Below, piece after piece: positions 39,636 through 52,100 of a stretch of 64,000 bases of DNA; position 1 is the first letter of the stretch; each line of letters opens with the position of its first letter. A program made the position numbers and the translations under genes. The stretch comes from Sinotaia quadrata (Eukaryota > Mollusca > Gastropoda > Architaenioglossa > Viviparidae). The stretch spans positions 106,922,860 to 106,986,859 of the forward strand of contig CM054181.1 in assembly GCA_028829895.1 (NCBI GenBank), in the 5' to 3' direction. The notes below the pieces were generated by a model. The model worked only from the letters and a program-made list of their open reading frames with translations, made no database searches and was not told the origin of the DNA.

Positions 39636-40074
39636 GTATATCACATTGATTATCCATGCTAAAAAAGAAAGAATGTTGTATATAAATGCAAAGTTTAGTC
39701 TTTTGATACAATGGTTGTCTCTTAATGATGATAAATAAATTTATAATCATTTACTTTTTGCTTTTGGTTTTAGGTTTCTTTATGTGTCCAATTACAAAAA
39801 TAATTAAAAAGAAAAGAAAACTTGTGTGAAATATTGGGCATTAGATTTTATCATTTGTTTTATACCAAAATAAGGGTGTATTCTCGTATATTGTTTTGTT
39901 TTTATTTTTAAAAGTCTTTACTGTTTCTAATATGTATTTAAAAAAGTGATTATGTTTGTCAATAGTTTGCAATTGCATACTTTTGAAAGTCAATTTCTCC
40001 TACTAAAGTGTTAATGATATAATTTTACTAGTGCCTGTCTTGGTATTGTTGAAATCTTGACACTAAGAGAAGGT

Positions 40075-40290
40075 GGTGGAATTTGTGTACTAAGTGGTGA
40101 AATTTAATTAGTGAGACTAAGTGATGAAATTTGTATACTAAGTGGTGGATTTTGTGTACTGAGACTAAGTGGTGAAATTTAATTAGTGAGACTAGGTGAT
40201 GAAATGTGTGTACTAAGTGGTGACATTTAATTAGTGAGACTAAGTGATGAAATGTGTGTACTAAGTGGTGGAATAAAGATTAAGAGATAA
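40075..40290 (+). repeat. Minisatellite of CTAAGTGGTGAAATT type
   Basis: Short units (ACTAAGTG(G/A)TGAAAT with TTAATTAGTGAG or GTGTGTA) alternate to give a longer period of roughly 65-75 bp, about three times. Confidence 0.82.
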
Positions 40291-43200
40291 AATTTGTGTC
40301 TGCTTGCCTGTGGCAGAAAAATGGGAACATTTCTAAAAAGCTAACATCTGACTTTTTGAACACTGATAGTCCCCAAAATTTCTTCTTTTACTTAAAAATA
40401 AACAATAGTTGAATTTAAATTTATTTCACCAAAATTATAATGACTTAAAAGTGCAAGTGATGTTAGCCCTTAAGATTTCAAATTGTTTTAAGCATAATAA
40501 TTTTAAAAAAGGATGATGGTGCATTAATTCTTGTAAATGATTTACAGTATTTTCACAAACATACATAAAATCTTACAAACTGCATAAGAATGATATAAAC
40601 ATTTCAAGATATGTAAGAAAACAATACAAATAGTATAATGTGTACTTTAAGCATTCTTTCAAATTTTTTCTATGAATATTTCAGACACCTGATTTAAGTG
40701 ATATTTTGCAGAATAGCAGCCTTTCCTACAGGTTTAGATAATTATTTCAGTACAACTTGGCACATAGATCAAATGTTTTTTGGTTTTTTAATTTTTTTTT
40801 AGATCAGCAACAGACTGCAACGTTTAGACACCGGGCTATAAGTAAAAAAGAAGTATTAACTAACTTGATTTATTTCTGCTTAATATTCACTTCCAATGCT
40901 CAATGATTTTGCAGATGGCAAGCATTTACTGATTTATTTATTTATGTATAATGTCCACTTTGTCATTCGTTGTTTTCACAGACAGCAAACTCAGGGATAT
41001 AAAAACAACATTTATAATTCATAAAAAAATTTACTTGTTTTTTTAGACAATTATTTAACAAAAATATCAACTATTGAGAAATAATTAAAACATAATTGCC
41101 TAGCCAGTATTAGCATTGTGATAACACAAACTTGCCACTTTACACTTAAATACTGGCTCCTATTCTTACTCTTTTAACTTATCAGACTATGTAGTGACAA
41201 GGAAAATGAATGTTTTAAAGAATAATTTATTTTCAAGGTAAGTATAATTGTCTTTGTTCATCATATGTGCACATTAAGAAAAACATTAATTGCTAAGTTT
41301 GATTTTAGCTCTATTTAAAAACTACACCTACACACACACATACATTGAACTGCCTGATTAAATAAGAGTACTGGTACAAAATATTTTTACAAGCATAGTT
41401 TTCAAAATCTAATTTATTTTTAGCGGGAACCTAATTATGCTGCAAAAGTGCCAGGTTTAGTTGTAGGACCATCATGTTTGTCTAATTTGTATGTTATACA
41501 AGTGACTTTTTAACTTACCCAATATATGCTATGATTACTGTTGGTTTTTTTTATGTTTTGATTCTAATAAAGATTAGTTTAATCAAAAAGTTTTAAAAAA
41601 TAACTGAAAGTAAAATGAGTGAAATAATTGATGACAGTCCTTGACACTCCTCCGAATGCCAGTCCCAAATTATAATGACCATTTTTTTAAATTACAACAT
41701 GTAAATGGCTTAGGGTTATGTGATTATTACAACATCTAGCATGTTTTGTTTCTGCTGAATTTATTCCGAGTTAAAATAAAACCTGTGTTTCCTTGATGCT
41801 GTGTATTAATTTAATTCTGGTGAATTTATTGCAAGTTGAAATAAAACCTGTTTCTTTGATGCTGTGTATTAATTTAATCAATAGTTATTTTTTAAAACTG
41901 GTTGCAATAATTTGGGACCGGAATTCGGAGGAGTGCACAGTCCTTTTTAACTAGTACTGAGTAGTAGATTATTAATAATTATAAAGATGTATTTGAAAGA
42001 TTGTGCCTAAAATCTTATACAAACTCTTTACAAAATAGAGAGACCTGACACGTGTACAAATGCATTTTAATAGCTTACAATTAAAATAAATCTAACAAAC
42101 GGACACGCAAAATGACCAACAGACAAATCCAGAACCGCCTTATCAGCACTATAGCCCCACGGGCAAAGCAGTACACTAAGGCCCCTACCTACCTACTTAT
42201 TGACAGCCAAGTCACAACATACCCAGATTAGCTTCGGGCCTCTATGTTTGTGAGGCCCCGGACAACTGACCAGCGTGCCCGTGCGTTAAGACGACACTAC
42301 GCAAATGCAAGGTTGTTTTTTTTTATAAATAACTTTAAAGAGGTGAATATTTCATTGCCAGGAACGTCATCATAACATTGCACTGAATTAGGAGAGACTA
42401 CAAAACCGGCGGCCGAGACACGTTCACCCAGCAGCACTAGAATTTTCAGGATCCGTGTGGTTAGAGGTCAACAGTGCGGTCATCAACTAAAATGTCTCTG
42501 AAATTTGACACTAGTGTATAGACCAACAAACCACACTGAAAGAACTAATTACCCACTTCTAATCTCATTAGCTCTGCCTATAATCGAGAAGAGTCCGGCC
42601 GAATCAGTAAACAGATATTAGGACACCTGTACTGTCAGTAACCTACTGAAACAAACGGCCGGACTTTGAACTTTGACCGAAGTCACACCATAATAAATAA
42701 TGAAGTAGATATACAAGTACACCATTAGATATACAAAGGAGACAGAAATGGCAACATTTACTACGTCACACCGTGTGGCGTGGACGTTTTGCGTCACTGA
42801 TAATATTTGACGTTAGATAAAGCAGTTTACTGTACGTGTACACTTTAGACTAAAACTGTAATTCAGAATAACAGTAATACTTTATTGGGGAGAAACAGTA
42901 ACATATGTCAGAAGTAAAGCTTAAATTTTCACCTACAGTCACTTTGTCATGCCGCGTTTATAAATAAGGAATTCCATAAATATATCACCCCACTATTCTT
43001 ACCACTATAGAGATTGGTTAAGGTTCACTGATGTCCGTCCATAACGCCCATAATTCGTGTACAGCCGTGGGTATCAACAGCACCTAAGTTTTCTATACAA
43101 AATTATCACTTATTTCATAGATTTCTCATTAAGTGTAATATTTACGCAATTTACATGTTAGTAATAAATATTATAATTATATTAAATAACAATGGAGTAT

Positions 43201-44150
43201 TATTTTTCTAACAGAGAGCGTCTCCGCCTAATTAATACTTTTTGTTTTTTTTAAATAGCTGATAAAATAATAATAATAATGTCCTTGAGGCAGGTCTTGC
43301 CCTTCATTTTAGTAACCCTACTCCATGTGTCGCTGTCCATAATATTTTTCAAAATGTTGCCTTCATTACCGATGTCCTCTTCAGAATTGAGATCGTTCGA
43401 TACATAGTGACATATTTCTTTGTCAACCGAACTGTTGTTGTGAAACATAAATAAGCTTGCCTTCACTACACGACTAAAGAACAATGGCCTTTACAGATAT
43501 CGAATGACTGGATTGCCAGTCAAGTGTATCAGACGCACGCTTGTAACCAAGCAATGAAATAGGCAGAACTTAAGCCTTTTGATCAAAAACTTATATTAGG
43601 TCCTTGACCAAGCACTTTCAGAGAGTAGACTATGGCTAAACAGTGAAATGGACAGAGATTAGACTTATGTCCAAGCAATGAAATTTGCAAAGAGTAGATC
43701 TATGTCCGATCGAGCGATAAATCCTTCACCAGCTGCCTACCACCCGCTCTTAACGGATGAAAATAGCAGACCACCTGTGCTTTTTATTGTTGACGCCAAG
43801 CAGAAACAATAAGCGAGTTTTAAAATACGGTGCTAGTATTTCGAGCTATTCTATCCTGTTGCTTTGTCTGGGGTTGAGGTTTTTACACTATATAGAGAGT
43901 TCAGTCGAGTTTTATTAATCCTATATGTCTGTACATACAAAACTCGTTATTAAAATACAAATAGCATTTATTGCTCTTCAACATGTTTTTGGCAAGACAA
44001 AACTGGATGATCTCAGTTTCTAAACTGGGTGTCCATGAACCTTCCTTATCACATGATAAATAATTACAACCTATAGGCTCATCGTTACATCTCTCCCAAC
44101 ATTAATCCAAGTAATTTTTTTTCATTATAAAGGAAAGGAAGAATACAAAC
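40291..44150 (+). other. Intergenic stretch with a CpG-rich patch at 42.0-43.1 kb
   Basis: AT-rich and CpG-poor up to about 41.9 kb, apart from a two-copy 66-bp repeat at 41752-41881. After that CpG rises clearly. The patch at about 42.05-42.8 kb (for example CCGGCGGCCGAGACACG near 42406) is the least AT-rich part of this interval. No coding exon recognised. Confidence 0.65.
41752..41881 (+). repeat. Two-copy tandem repeat, about 66-bp unit
   Basis: Two copies of GAATTTATT(C/G)C(G)AGTT(A/G)AAATAAAACCTGT plus TTGATGCTGTGTATTAATTT, with small indels. Confidence 0.85.
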
Positions 44151-44165
44151 TCTCTCTATGTGTGT

Positions 44166-45770
44166 GTGTGACGCCAATGCCACCTTAGTTATCGGTTATG
44201 ATTTTTATTATTAATTAGTCATCTATAATCAATCACAAGTGATGAGAATTTTAATTTATATTATTAATAATTCTTCAGAAGACACCACTCTCACTTGGCG
44301 GATATGCGGGGCGCTGTAAACGTTTTCTTTCTTCCACAACATTAAAGACAAACAAGTGCCGTCACACAATATTTCCGTAGCTGGAAAACTTCTTACTAAA
44401 GACAATCCGTCTTTTAATCTATATTTAGCGAGCCCTCATCCACCCACTGTCCTCCAACATATGGTTATCAATGTGTGCAAGAATGTCAATAAATTTATTA
44501 AATCAACAATCAAATATTCAACATATGAATATAATCAAAGAGCGCTGACATTTACCTCACTTCACAACAATGTTCAATTAACGCTGGACAATCATTCAGT
44601 TTATCCTAGCATAGACATTAGCAGTCAATAGACATAAATATATAATCAAGTTCATGAATATCATTATGGAAATGAGAGTAGAATTTCAGAGAAATAATGA
44701 AAGTCAGAGGCACATAAACTTTTCAAAGATGGCGACTGTTGCTTGAACCACAATCACATGATTTGCAACAAGTCACTGTCTTTCTTATTCGGGCAGTGGC
44801 CTCGCGTGTTTTCTTCTTGGCAAGTTACACAACTGTTCCAGAATGCTCCATGAGCTCACAAAGTTTTACTGTAGAGAATCGTCCTGAATTTCACATGCAC
44901 TATCAAGCACACCAGGAGGAGTGTCTTGAATTTTCGTGTGTAGTACTCAACACACCAGGAGGAATGTCTTGAATTTTGTGTGTAGTAAACACACCAGGAG
45001 GAATGTCTTGAATTTTCGTGTGTAGTACTCAACACATCAGGAGGAATGTCTTGAATTTTCGTGTGTAGTACTCAACACACCAGGAGGAATGTCTTGAATT
45101 TTCGTGTGTAGTACTCAACACACCATGAGGATCATTCAAAATAATCTTTAAACCAAACTCAAGCCACCTCTTCCGCTGTATTGGCTCTTGAACGGAATTC
45201 ACAGGAATCGACCTACAGCAACAGGTTGTACTGCTGACGACAACACTGGATTTACACACTAACGTGACCTAGCAAATACAGTAGTCACTGCTGCCTGGAG
45301 TGAAAGGACAAAAAAAAACGTTTCAATGGTTCAATTACATAAGCATTCTCTAATTCAAATCATAGACCAATAGCAAACAAAGTACAAAATATTCTAGGTC
45401 CATTCTTTCTTTATCACTCAATTAACTTACCATAAGCTAACGATCGCCTTTAACTCGAGTTATGTTCAAATTCAAAAGTGATTAGAATAGACTGCTTCTT
45501 CAACAAAGAAACTTCCAGTCCATCCCCATTGAATGAGTTTGTTATGAACAAGTGTGAGACTATTAGTCAGAAAAAATACTCATCCAGTTGGAACTGGTTT
45601 GGATTGATTCAGCAATTTTCTAGAATATTCTCACCCAAGGTTATTTTACTCCAACTCTGACACAAAAAATACCAAAAAATAGGGAGTGCCTAAGATCGGG
45701 TCACTTTGACAGTTTAACAATTTATATAACAATTAAGTTTATAAATAGGGATAGGCAAATTTACTCTGCT
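44166..45770 (-). repeat. Unclassified interspersed repeat, copy C (longest)
   Basis: About 1.6 kb, the longest member in the window. Its left 0.4 kb is shared with copies A, B and D: GTGACGCCAATGCCACCTTAG, AATCACAAGTGATGAGAAT, CTCACTTGGCGGATATGCGG, ACACAATATTTCCGTAGCTG and AGCGAGCCCTCATCCACCCA. Its right 0.6 kb is shared with copy E, and part of the middle with copy A. It has no convincing open frame, no terminal inverted repeats that I can match and no poly-A tail, so its class is unknown. Strand is given relative to copies B and D. Confidence 0.82.
44909..45131 (+). repeat. Minisatellite, 43-bp unit, inside repeat copy C
   Basis: Five copies of ACACCAGGAGGAATGTCTTG plus AATTTTCGTGTGTAGTACTCAAC. 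One copy is about 4 bp short. Units are close to identical, so this expansion is younger than the element that holds it. Confidence 0.92.
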
Positions 45771-45959
45771 GCAATATGATTATAAAATAAATGCTGCGAA
45801 CGACTGGAATTGTTTCAGGAGTGGTAGTAATGTCGCACAGCATTCTAGTGGCAAAAAAATCAGCATGCAGAAATTTTGAATTAACTCTCCGAGTGAAACC
45901 TTCTTGCTTAAGTGCTAATTTCTTTATTGGATCGTTTTTATTCTGATCATTTCTGTAGT

Positions 45960-46630
45960 GTTTACACACTAAAGCTTTTACTGTATCGTTTGTAATATTT
46001 CTGACCAGCTTGTTTAAATCTTTTCTTTATTATTTACATTATTTCTAACTAGCTAGTTTAAAGTGAAACCTGTTCACCGAGTGTTGTGTCTAGTTCTTTA
46101 TAAGTTGTAGGCCTGTTATTTATGACTAGCTTGTTTCAGTGAAGTCTTTACACTGAGTGTTGTGTCTAGTTCTTAATCAGATGTAGGCCTGCTATTTCTG
46201 ACTAACAAGTTTAAGTGAAGTCTGTTCACCGAGTGTTGAACCTAGTTCTATGTCAGTTGTACTATCTTTGACCAGCTAGTTTAAGTGAAGCTCATTAACC
46301 AAGTACCATACATAGTTCTGACCATGTGTTCTATTTATGACCAGCTAGTTTAAGTGAAGTCTTTACGCCGAAGTTGTTGACTATACTTGTATTATGCATT
46401 ATATTTGACAAGCTAGTTTAAGTGAAACCTTTTTACCAAATGCCATGCTTAATTCTTTACAAGATGCATAATTTCTGACCAGCTAGTTCAAGTGAAGCCT
46501 TTCGTTTGTCATGTTTAATATTTATGACCAACTAGTTTATGTCAGCATTTAAACTACGACTGTTATGCCCAGTTCTTTACACATTGTGTCATATCTAGCC
46601 AACTAGCTTTAACAACATTTATCTTCTAAA
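45960..46630 (+). repeat. Decayed minisatellite, about 78-bp unit
   Basis: About eight diverged copies containing GACCAGCTAGTTTAAGTGAA, CACCGAGTGTTGTGTCTAGT and TTGTAGGCCTGTTATTT. Confidence 0.85.
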
Positions 46631-46639
46631 CATAGCATG

Positions 46640-48650
46640 GTGCATTAATAATTAATTTTCGCGATTGCTGTTGTCACTGTCTACATATAAATTATTAATT
46701 TTCAATTTAACTACAATTGATCAAAAGCGTTTAACTGATTTAAAATCAGTACTCTATGATATATTAAAATTAAAATATACAATTATTACTTTAAAACTAT
46801 CCCCAAAGCAATCAGAATAAAAGCATAATATATATAATTGTGAAACATTTTGTACTTAATACGCAAAAAATTCAATGCCTTTGGTATTAATTATTTCAAC
46901 AACAACAGAGAAAACCTACAAAATAACCAAACCATTGTGGAAATTTATAAATTACTATTGTATGCATTAACTTAGTGTATAATAAATTATATTGCTGGCG
47001 TTGCCATAGGTATGGTACGGAATTAAATACAAACATTTACAAATCTCTAAAGAATATATATAATTCTTAAACTTAAATAAATCCTAAGGGCAAGTATGAA
47101 AATAATTTTTGCTGGACATAATTGCTAATATTGCTATCCATCAAATATATATTGTAATAATAATAATGCTGACACACCAAGTTAATGATATATAGGGGTA
47201 AGGCTAAGCTAGTGTAGGTATACTTTGCTACTTTCTCTGTGTCAATACACACTGTTCCACTAAGTCGGCATCATAATCGAATATAATGCAAATCATATTT
47301 TACAGTATCACAAACTGGTGATTCCTACGTTTATAGACGTAAATAAAACTTCAAGAAGCCATATTTACGCTTGTAGAATGAATTGGATGAAACTCATTAA
47401 CGATGTCACATTTCATGAAAAGCCCCAACCATTGCCAAAGTCCTTGTTCACTGCTGCATTAAATGGAGAAATTGATTCTATTCTTGAACCGATTGCAAGA
47501 ATTCAAAATTTTGTTTTGTTTGAAAAAAATTCAGTGTTGATTGTTTACAACTGATTTGAAAGTAATGATAACAAAAAACTGTTGCAAGAAGTTATCAGGT
47601 TAATTGTTGTATTTGTTCAGTCAACACATAAGTGCATTCGAATCCTGTTGTTTCCGGTCGATTCGAACTGAACTTTCAATTAAAAACTGTTTTTACCACT
47701 GTCGGCAGAGAATAATTAATTAGCAACATTAAGAGACTCAAACAATCTACCGACGGGCTTATTGCATTTCGCGTTATGAAAACAGTAGACTAACATTTAC
47801 GATATTGAACGTAGGGCAGTTAAGTTTGTCCAAAAAGAGTGCCACTCGTTTTGTTGTTGATTGTTAAAAACATTTTTACACCATCCCCTTTATCACAATC
47901 GATCTATACCTTCTACAATTATGTCATGCTCACACCCCTCCCCGAATGAGTAAATGATTATGGTCCTCTTGAGTATAAAATCATAGAAAAACAATGGCAA
48001 TACAAATGTCAGAACATGATTATTTTATCCACCATTGTTCCTGATACCTGATAACTAGTTACACATGTACAGTTGTACACGAATAACAAATACAATTAAA
48101 AGAAAATAATTATTTTCCCTGATTCCGACTTATGGGGCACGATATACACATATGAAATTGCTCTTTTTAATTGATTATATATGGCATGAAGAAAATAAGC
48201 AATAAATTTCCTAACGTTATATATAGTGATTTGATATAGTGTTAGTATTTAATCGAAATTAGTTCTAGTACAACTTGATTTAAAAAAGAATTTTTCTCGA
48301 AATGGTTAAAAGAACAAAGATTCTTGCTAATAGAGGTTATACTTAAAAAAACTGAAAAAATATGTGGTGGCATTATAAGGATTATAAGGAGTGTCTCCAG
48401 ACATGACCGTGGTGTTTTCCAGTGACAGATTTGGATTAATTAACTACAAAAATAAAAAACGAAAGTAAATCCATACACTAAATCTGTTTTTATTTAGAGT
48501 TATCTGTTCCTAGGCCTGCTTGTACCACTGAACTCATATGTATTAAGTAAATAATAGATATAAAATAAAAAATATATTTTGTTAGTAGTTCTGATTTATT
48601 AAACTTTTCTGTTAAAAGCAATTGATTAAAGTGAATGTTTTTTCAATGGT
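46640..48650 (+). other. Intergenic, upstream of GLG1
   Basis: AT-rich DNA. A 75-codon open stretch after a CAG acceptor-like site lies at 47305-47554 and is treated as a finding. Otherwise nothing recognised. Confidence 0.6.
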
Positions 48651-48678
48651 TTTCATGAAAATAAAGAAATTAAGGTAA

Positions 48679-49031
48679 CCGGAAAATGTATACGTGTACT
48701 ACTCAAACAGAGCGAACATTCGCACATATGGACCGGAACTACAACTAGAGGTCATGACCGGAACAAATTTTCCTTTAAATCATTTTCCGGCTTATTGCAC
48801 CACTTAGATTTATAACAATCCGAATCTAAAAGTAGTGTAAGATTACACTTGGCAATCCTTTCTCTTTCCACAACTCTTTCTATTCGTAATTTATTTTAAA
48901 TACTGAAAACTTCATTTTGAATACGTAACTTTATATATGTTTATGTTTATTTATCTTATGAAATATTTATATGTTTACTCTCACTGGAAGGCGCATGATT
49001 ACTATGAAGAAAAATAGTAACTGATTAAACG
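48679..49031 (+). promoter_or_regulatory. Probable GLG1 promoter / 5' UTR with four CCGGAA motifs
   Basis: CCGGAA occurs at 48679, 48733 and 48758 and its complement TTCCGG at 48785: four ETS-type core motifs in about 110 bases, ending about 240 bases before the GLG1 ATG. The area is CpG-richer than its AT-rich flanks. ETS-site clusters are typical of TATA-less housekeeping promoters. No TATA box is obvious, and no transcript evidence is available here. Confidence 0.5.
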
Positions 49032-49111
49032 ATGGCGTCGAGCCGACGACGTGTCTGTACTTCTCTGCAGAAGTTTTTCTTTGTACTTTTGTTGTGTTTC
49101 GTGGACCAAAG
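49032..49111 (+). CDS. GLG1: GLG1 exon 1, signal peptide
   Basis: ATG in good context (ACGATGG), with an in-frame TAA at 49026-49028 just upstream, so the start is well fixed. 80 bases, phase 2 out, donor AG|GTAAGA. It codes three arginines followed by a hydrophobic core, a typical cleavable signal. Confidence 0.93.
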
Positions 49112-52100
49112 GTAAGATACTATTATAATAAAGTGCAAAATGCTATAACTGTAGCATTGTTTTAAGACAGTTCTATTAGTTATTCATTACTGATAGCTTT
49201 TCTGAATTTTTGTATCAGTAAATATTTTCTTATTCAGCTCGTTGCTTTCAATTTCGTTGTGCGTTGCAGATGTTTATAGTGATATTATTATCATTTTATG
49301 TTATTTCAGAACGCATATTAAAAACTGGTATTTTTATTATTTGCTTCATACATTTAAAATATCGTTATCCTATCATTTGCAATGCTGGACCATTTACATT
49401 ATTGTATGTAGTGTAGCAGTAAGGGCTTAATAATAATAATAATAAATATGTTGTTTACATATTTTTATTTCAAGCTACGCCCAAGGTCTCCAAGGCAATG
49501 GAGACCCTATTGCCGAAAATAAGTTTGATAGTGGAAATCAAGCACCTCCAGCGCGCAATTTTGCAAATCAGAATAGCAGAAACAACTTTGCAGTTGGAGA
49601 TCAGGCACTAAAAGACGTACATGAGGCTGGAAAAATTCCACAACAAAAATCTGTCAGACCATCTTTGATCAAACTTTCAACTACTCCAGAATGTGCAGAG
49701 GATGTCCAGAAGTTCTGTAGCAAAGGTATCAAGGACAATAACTTCTCTGTTCTTGATTGTCTCCAGAATGATGAAAGGGTAAGTAAAACTCATGCAATTT
49801 TTCTTAAAGTTATAATTCTGAAAACAAATAAAGTAAATACCAGTTTACCACCCACCCACCCCATATATTTTAAGAAAATCAATGCAGTTTGCAGTAAAAT
49901 ATTGTACATATTCTGCTGTCACTAGTGTCAGGTATTCACTGATTCAATAGATTGTTTAACCTCTTGCCTGTCAGGTCACATCACATAGTTACGCAATGCA
50001 TGATCCTGGCAGGTTATTTTACCATTCACTGATAATTGAATGGGTTAGCTTACTAAAAAATTTAAAGCAGCTGTAACTATAAAATGGATTTTGAAAATGT
50101 AAAGTGTAAAACTTATACTAAACATACTACTTTACTAGAGAATTTTAAAATTATTATTTTAAAAATATTAAAAATTAAATATATAATAAAAAATTCCCTT
50201 ACCTTTCCTTGATCTTGAATGATGAGTCTTAGTGTCTGAATCTATTTACTCATAGTGTTACAAGTGTTTATAAAGATTTTTTCATTTTCATTTTCCACAG
50301 ACAATTTTAGAAAGCCTAAGTGATTTGGGGGTGTTTCCGTGGTAGTTTGGATAATTATATCCAAGGTGCTACCTTTATACTAGATCAAACTAGATCAAAA
50401 GTTTGAAACACAGGGCATCAAGCAAGCAACCAACTTAATGGCTACAGTGCCTGTGTCTGTTGAAAGCTTCAAAATCTAAGAAAAGAAATCTCACCCTGTT
50501 GTTGATTGGATGCAAAATTATTTTCTGCATAATCTTCATCCTAAGATTTTTTCTAAATGAAAATTATTTCCTCAAGTTGAATGTATGATATAGTCCAAAT
50601 GTATATATTTTTACTGTTCATGTGGAAAGTACTTGTTGAGTATTAAGAGAGGTAAAGTGGTAAAGTAAAACCACTGAAATTTATTTGTTACAAATTGTGT
50701 TTGTTATATATAACATATAACTTATATTAACTGTGAAATAAATACATTTTAATTATAGCATTTGTTGCAAGTCATATCACAAAATAGCCAGCCCCTAGTA
50801 AATAACAGTGGAGATGTGATGTGAAGATTCATAATTGTTTTAGAATTAGCACAGGAGTCCAATGCACTTTTTTTTAACAAGTCCATTGAAAATTCCATTT
50901 GAATACAGTTTACAAAAACAGTTTTTTCCATAAATCCCAATGCAAGTGTCAATGCACATATTTTTTAACAAGTCCAGTGAAAATTCCATTGATTGAATAT
51001 TAAGTTTACACATCCAATTGAACTTTTGAAGTAAAGAAACAATATATCCCAACATAAGAGTCCAAAGCACATTTTTAGAAACAATTCTAGTGAGAAGTCC
51101 AGTGAATAGAAAGAAACTCCTTTTTTCCGCTATATGAGCAGACCCCATTTGTTTGGTAAGGTAAGATTACTAAAACTAATAAAAGTAATATATATATATA
51201 TTACTATTATTATAATAATAAAATAAAAATGTAAATCACAGACCTTTAGAATCCAATGGGACACAAATCCAAATGCAGAACATTTAGTACTAAATAAAAT
51301 CAGTAAAATTTAGAAATTTTGTATACTCTGATAAAATCTGTATCATACAATGACTACTGAGGTAAATTGTCAGTAAGAATAAAAGTACTGAATATTTGTT
51401 TGATTTCATCAGGAGTAAAAGAAGAAAACATACAGATAAAATTATGAAGTATTTAATAATGTACATACACTGAAGAAGACATATGAATGTAAAACAATTG
51501 TAAATGAACAGAAATTAAATTTAAAATATGTTGCTGAATTATATGTGTTGTACAGTATGAAACTAAATGTTCAAACAAACTGCTGATGTAAATATTGTAA
51601 TACATAGAAGAAAATGATCAAGAATCAATCTGATTTTCTGCATTTGATCTTTGGCTACAGGCATGCTATTATAGTCTGAGAATTTATGTAACCACCTCAG
51701 CAGCAAACAGACTCTACAGCCTGACATGACTTTAGGGGAAAAAATGATGAATGTAAATTTCATCATTAGAAAAATAATGATCACTAATAGGTTTTAGATC
51801 TATCCCCGCCAAAATGATAATCCCTACAAATTGATAAATTTCACTTACCTCAGTATCACAGCACTGATTGATACAATTGATATTTTCTGGATTTCCTAGT
51901 AATGTAGCAGCATATATATTCATATACTCAACAATTTGTTGCACTATATTCTCAGGAAAAAATGCTTGAAAAATGTCGAATTCTGTACAGTATTTTGCCA
52001 ATGGGATCTGCACTCAACTATTTCTAGCAAAAGTATGTGTTAAGTGTTCCAAATAAAATGCTTCAAACCATTTTGATTTTGATCTCGACCGGCCACAACA

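Noticed and set aside
43251..43484. 77-codon open frame on the - strand
   Set aside because: No similarity recognised and no splice or start context; treated as chance.
49956..50030. TTAACCTCTTGCCTGTCAGG as a piggyBac left end
   Set aside because: The end motif is suggestive, but no matching right end was found and the transposase remnant downstream cannot be tied to it.
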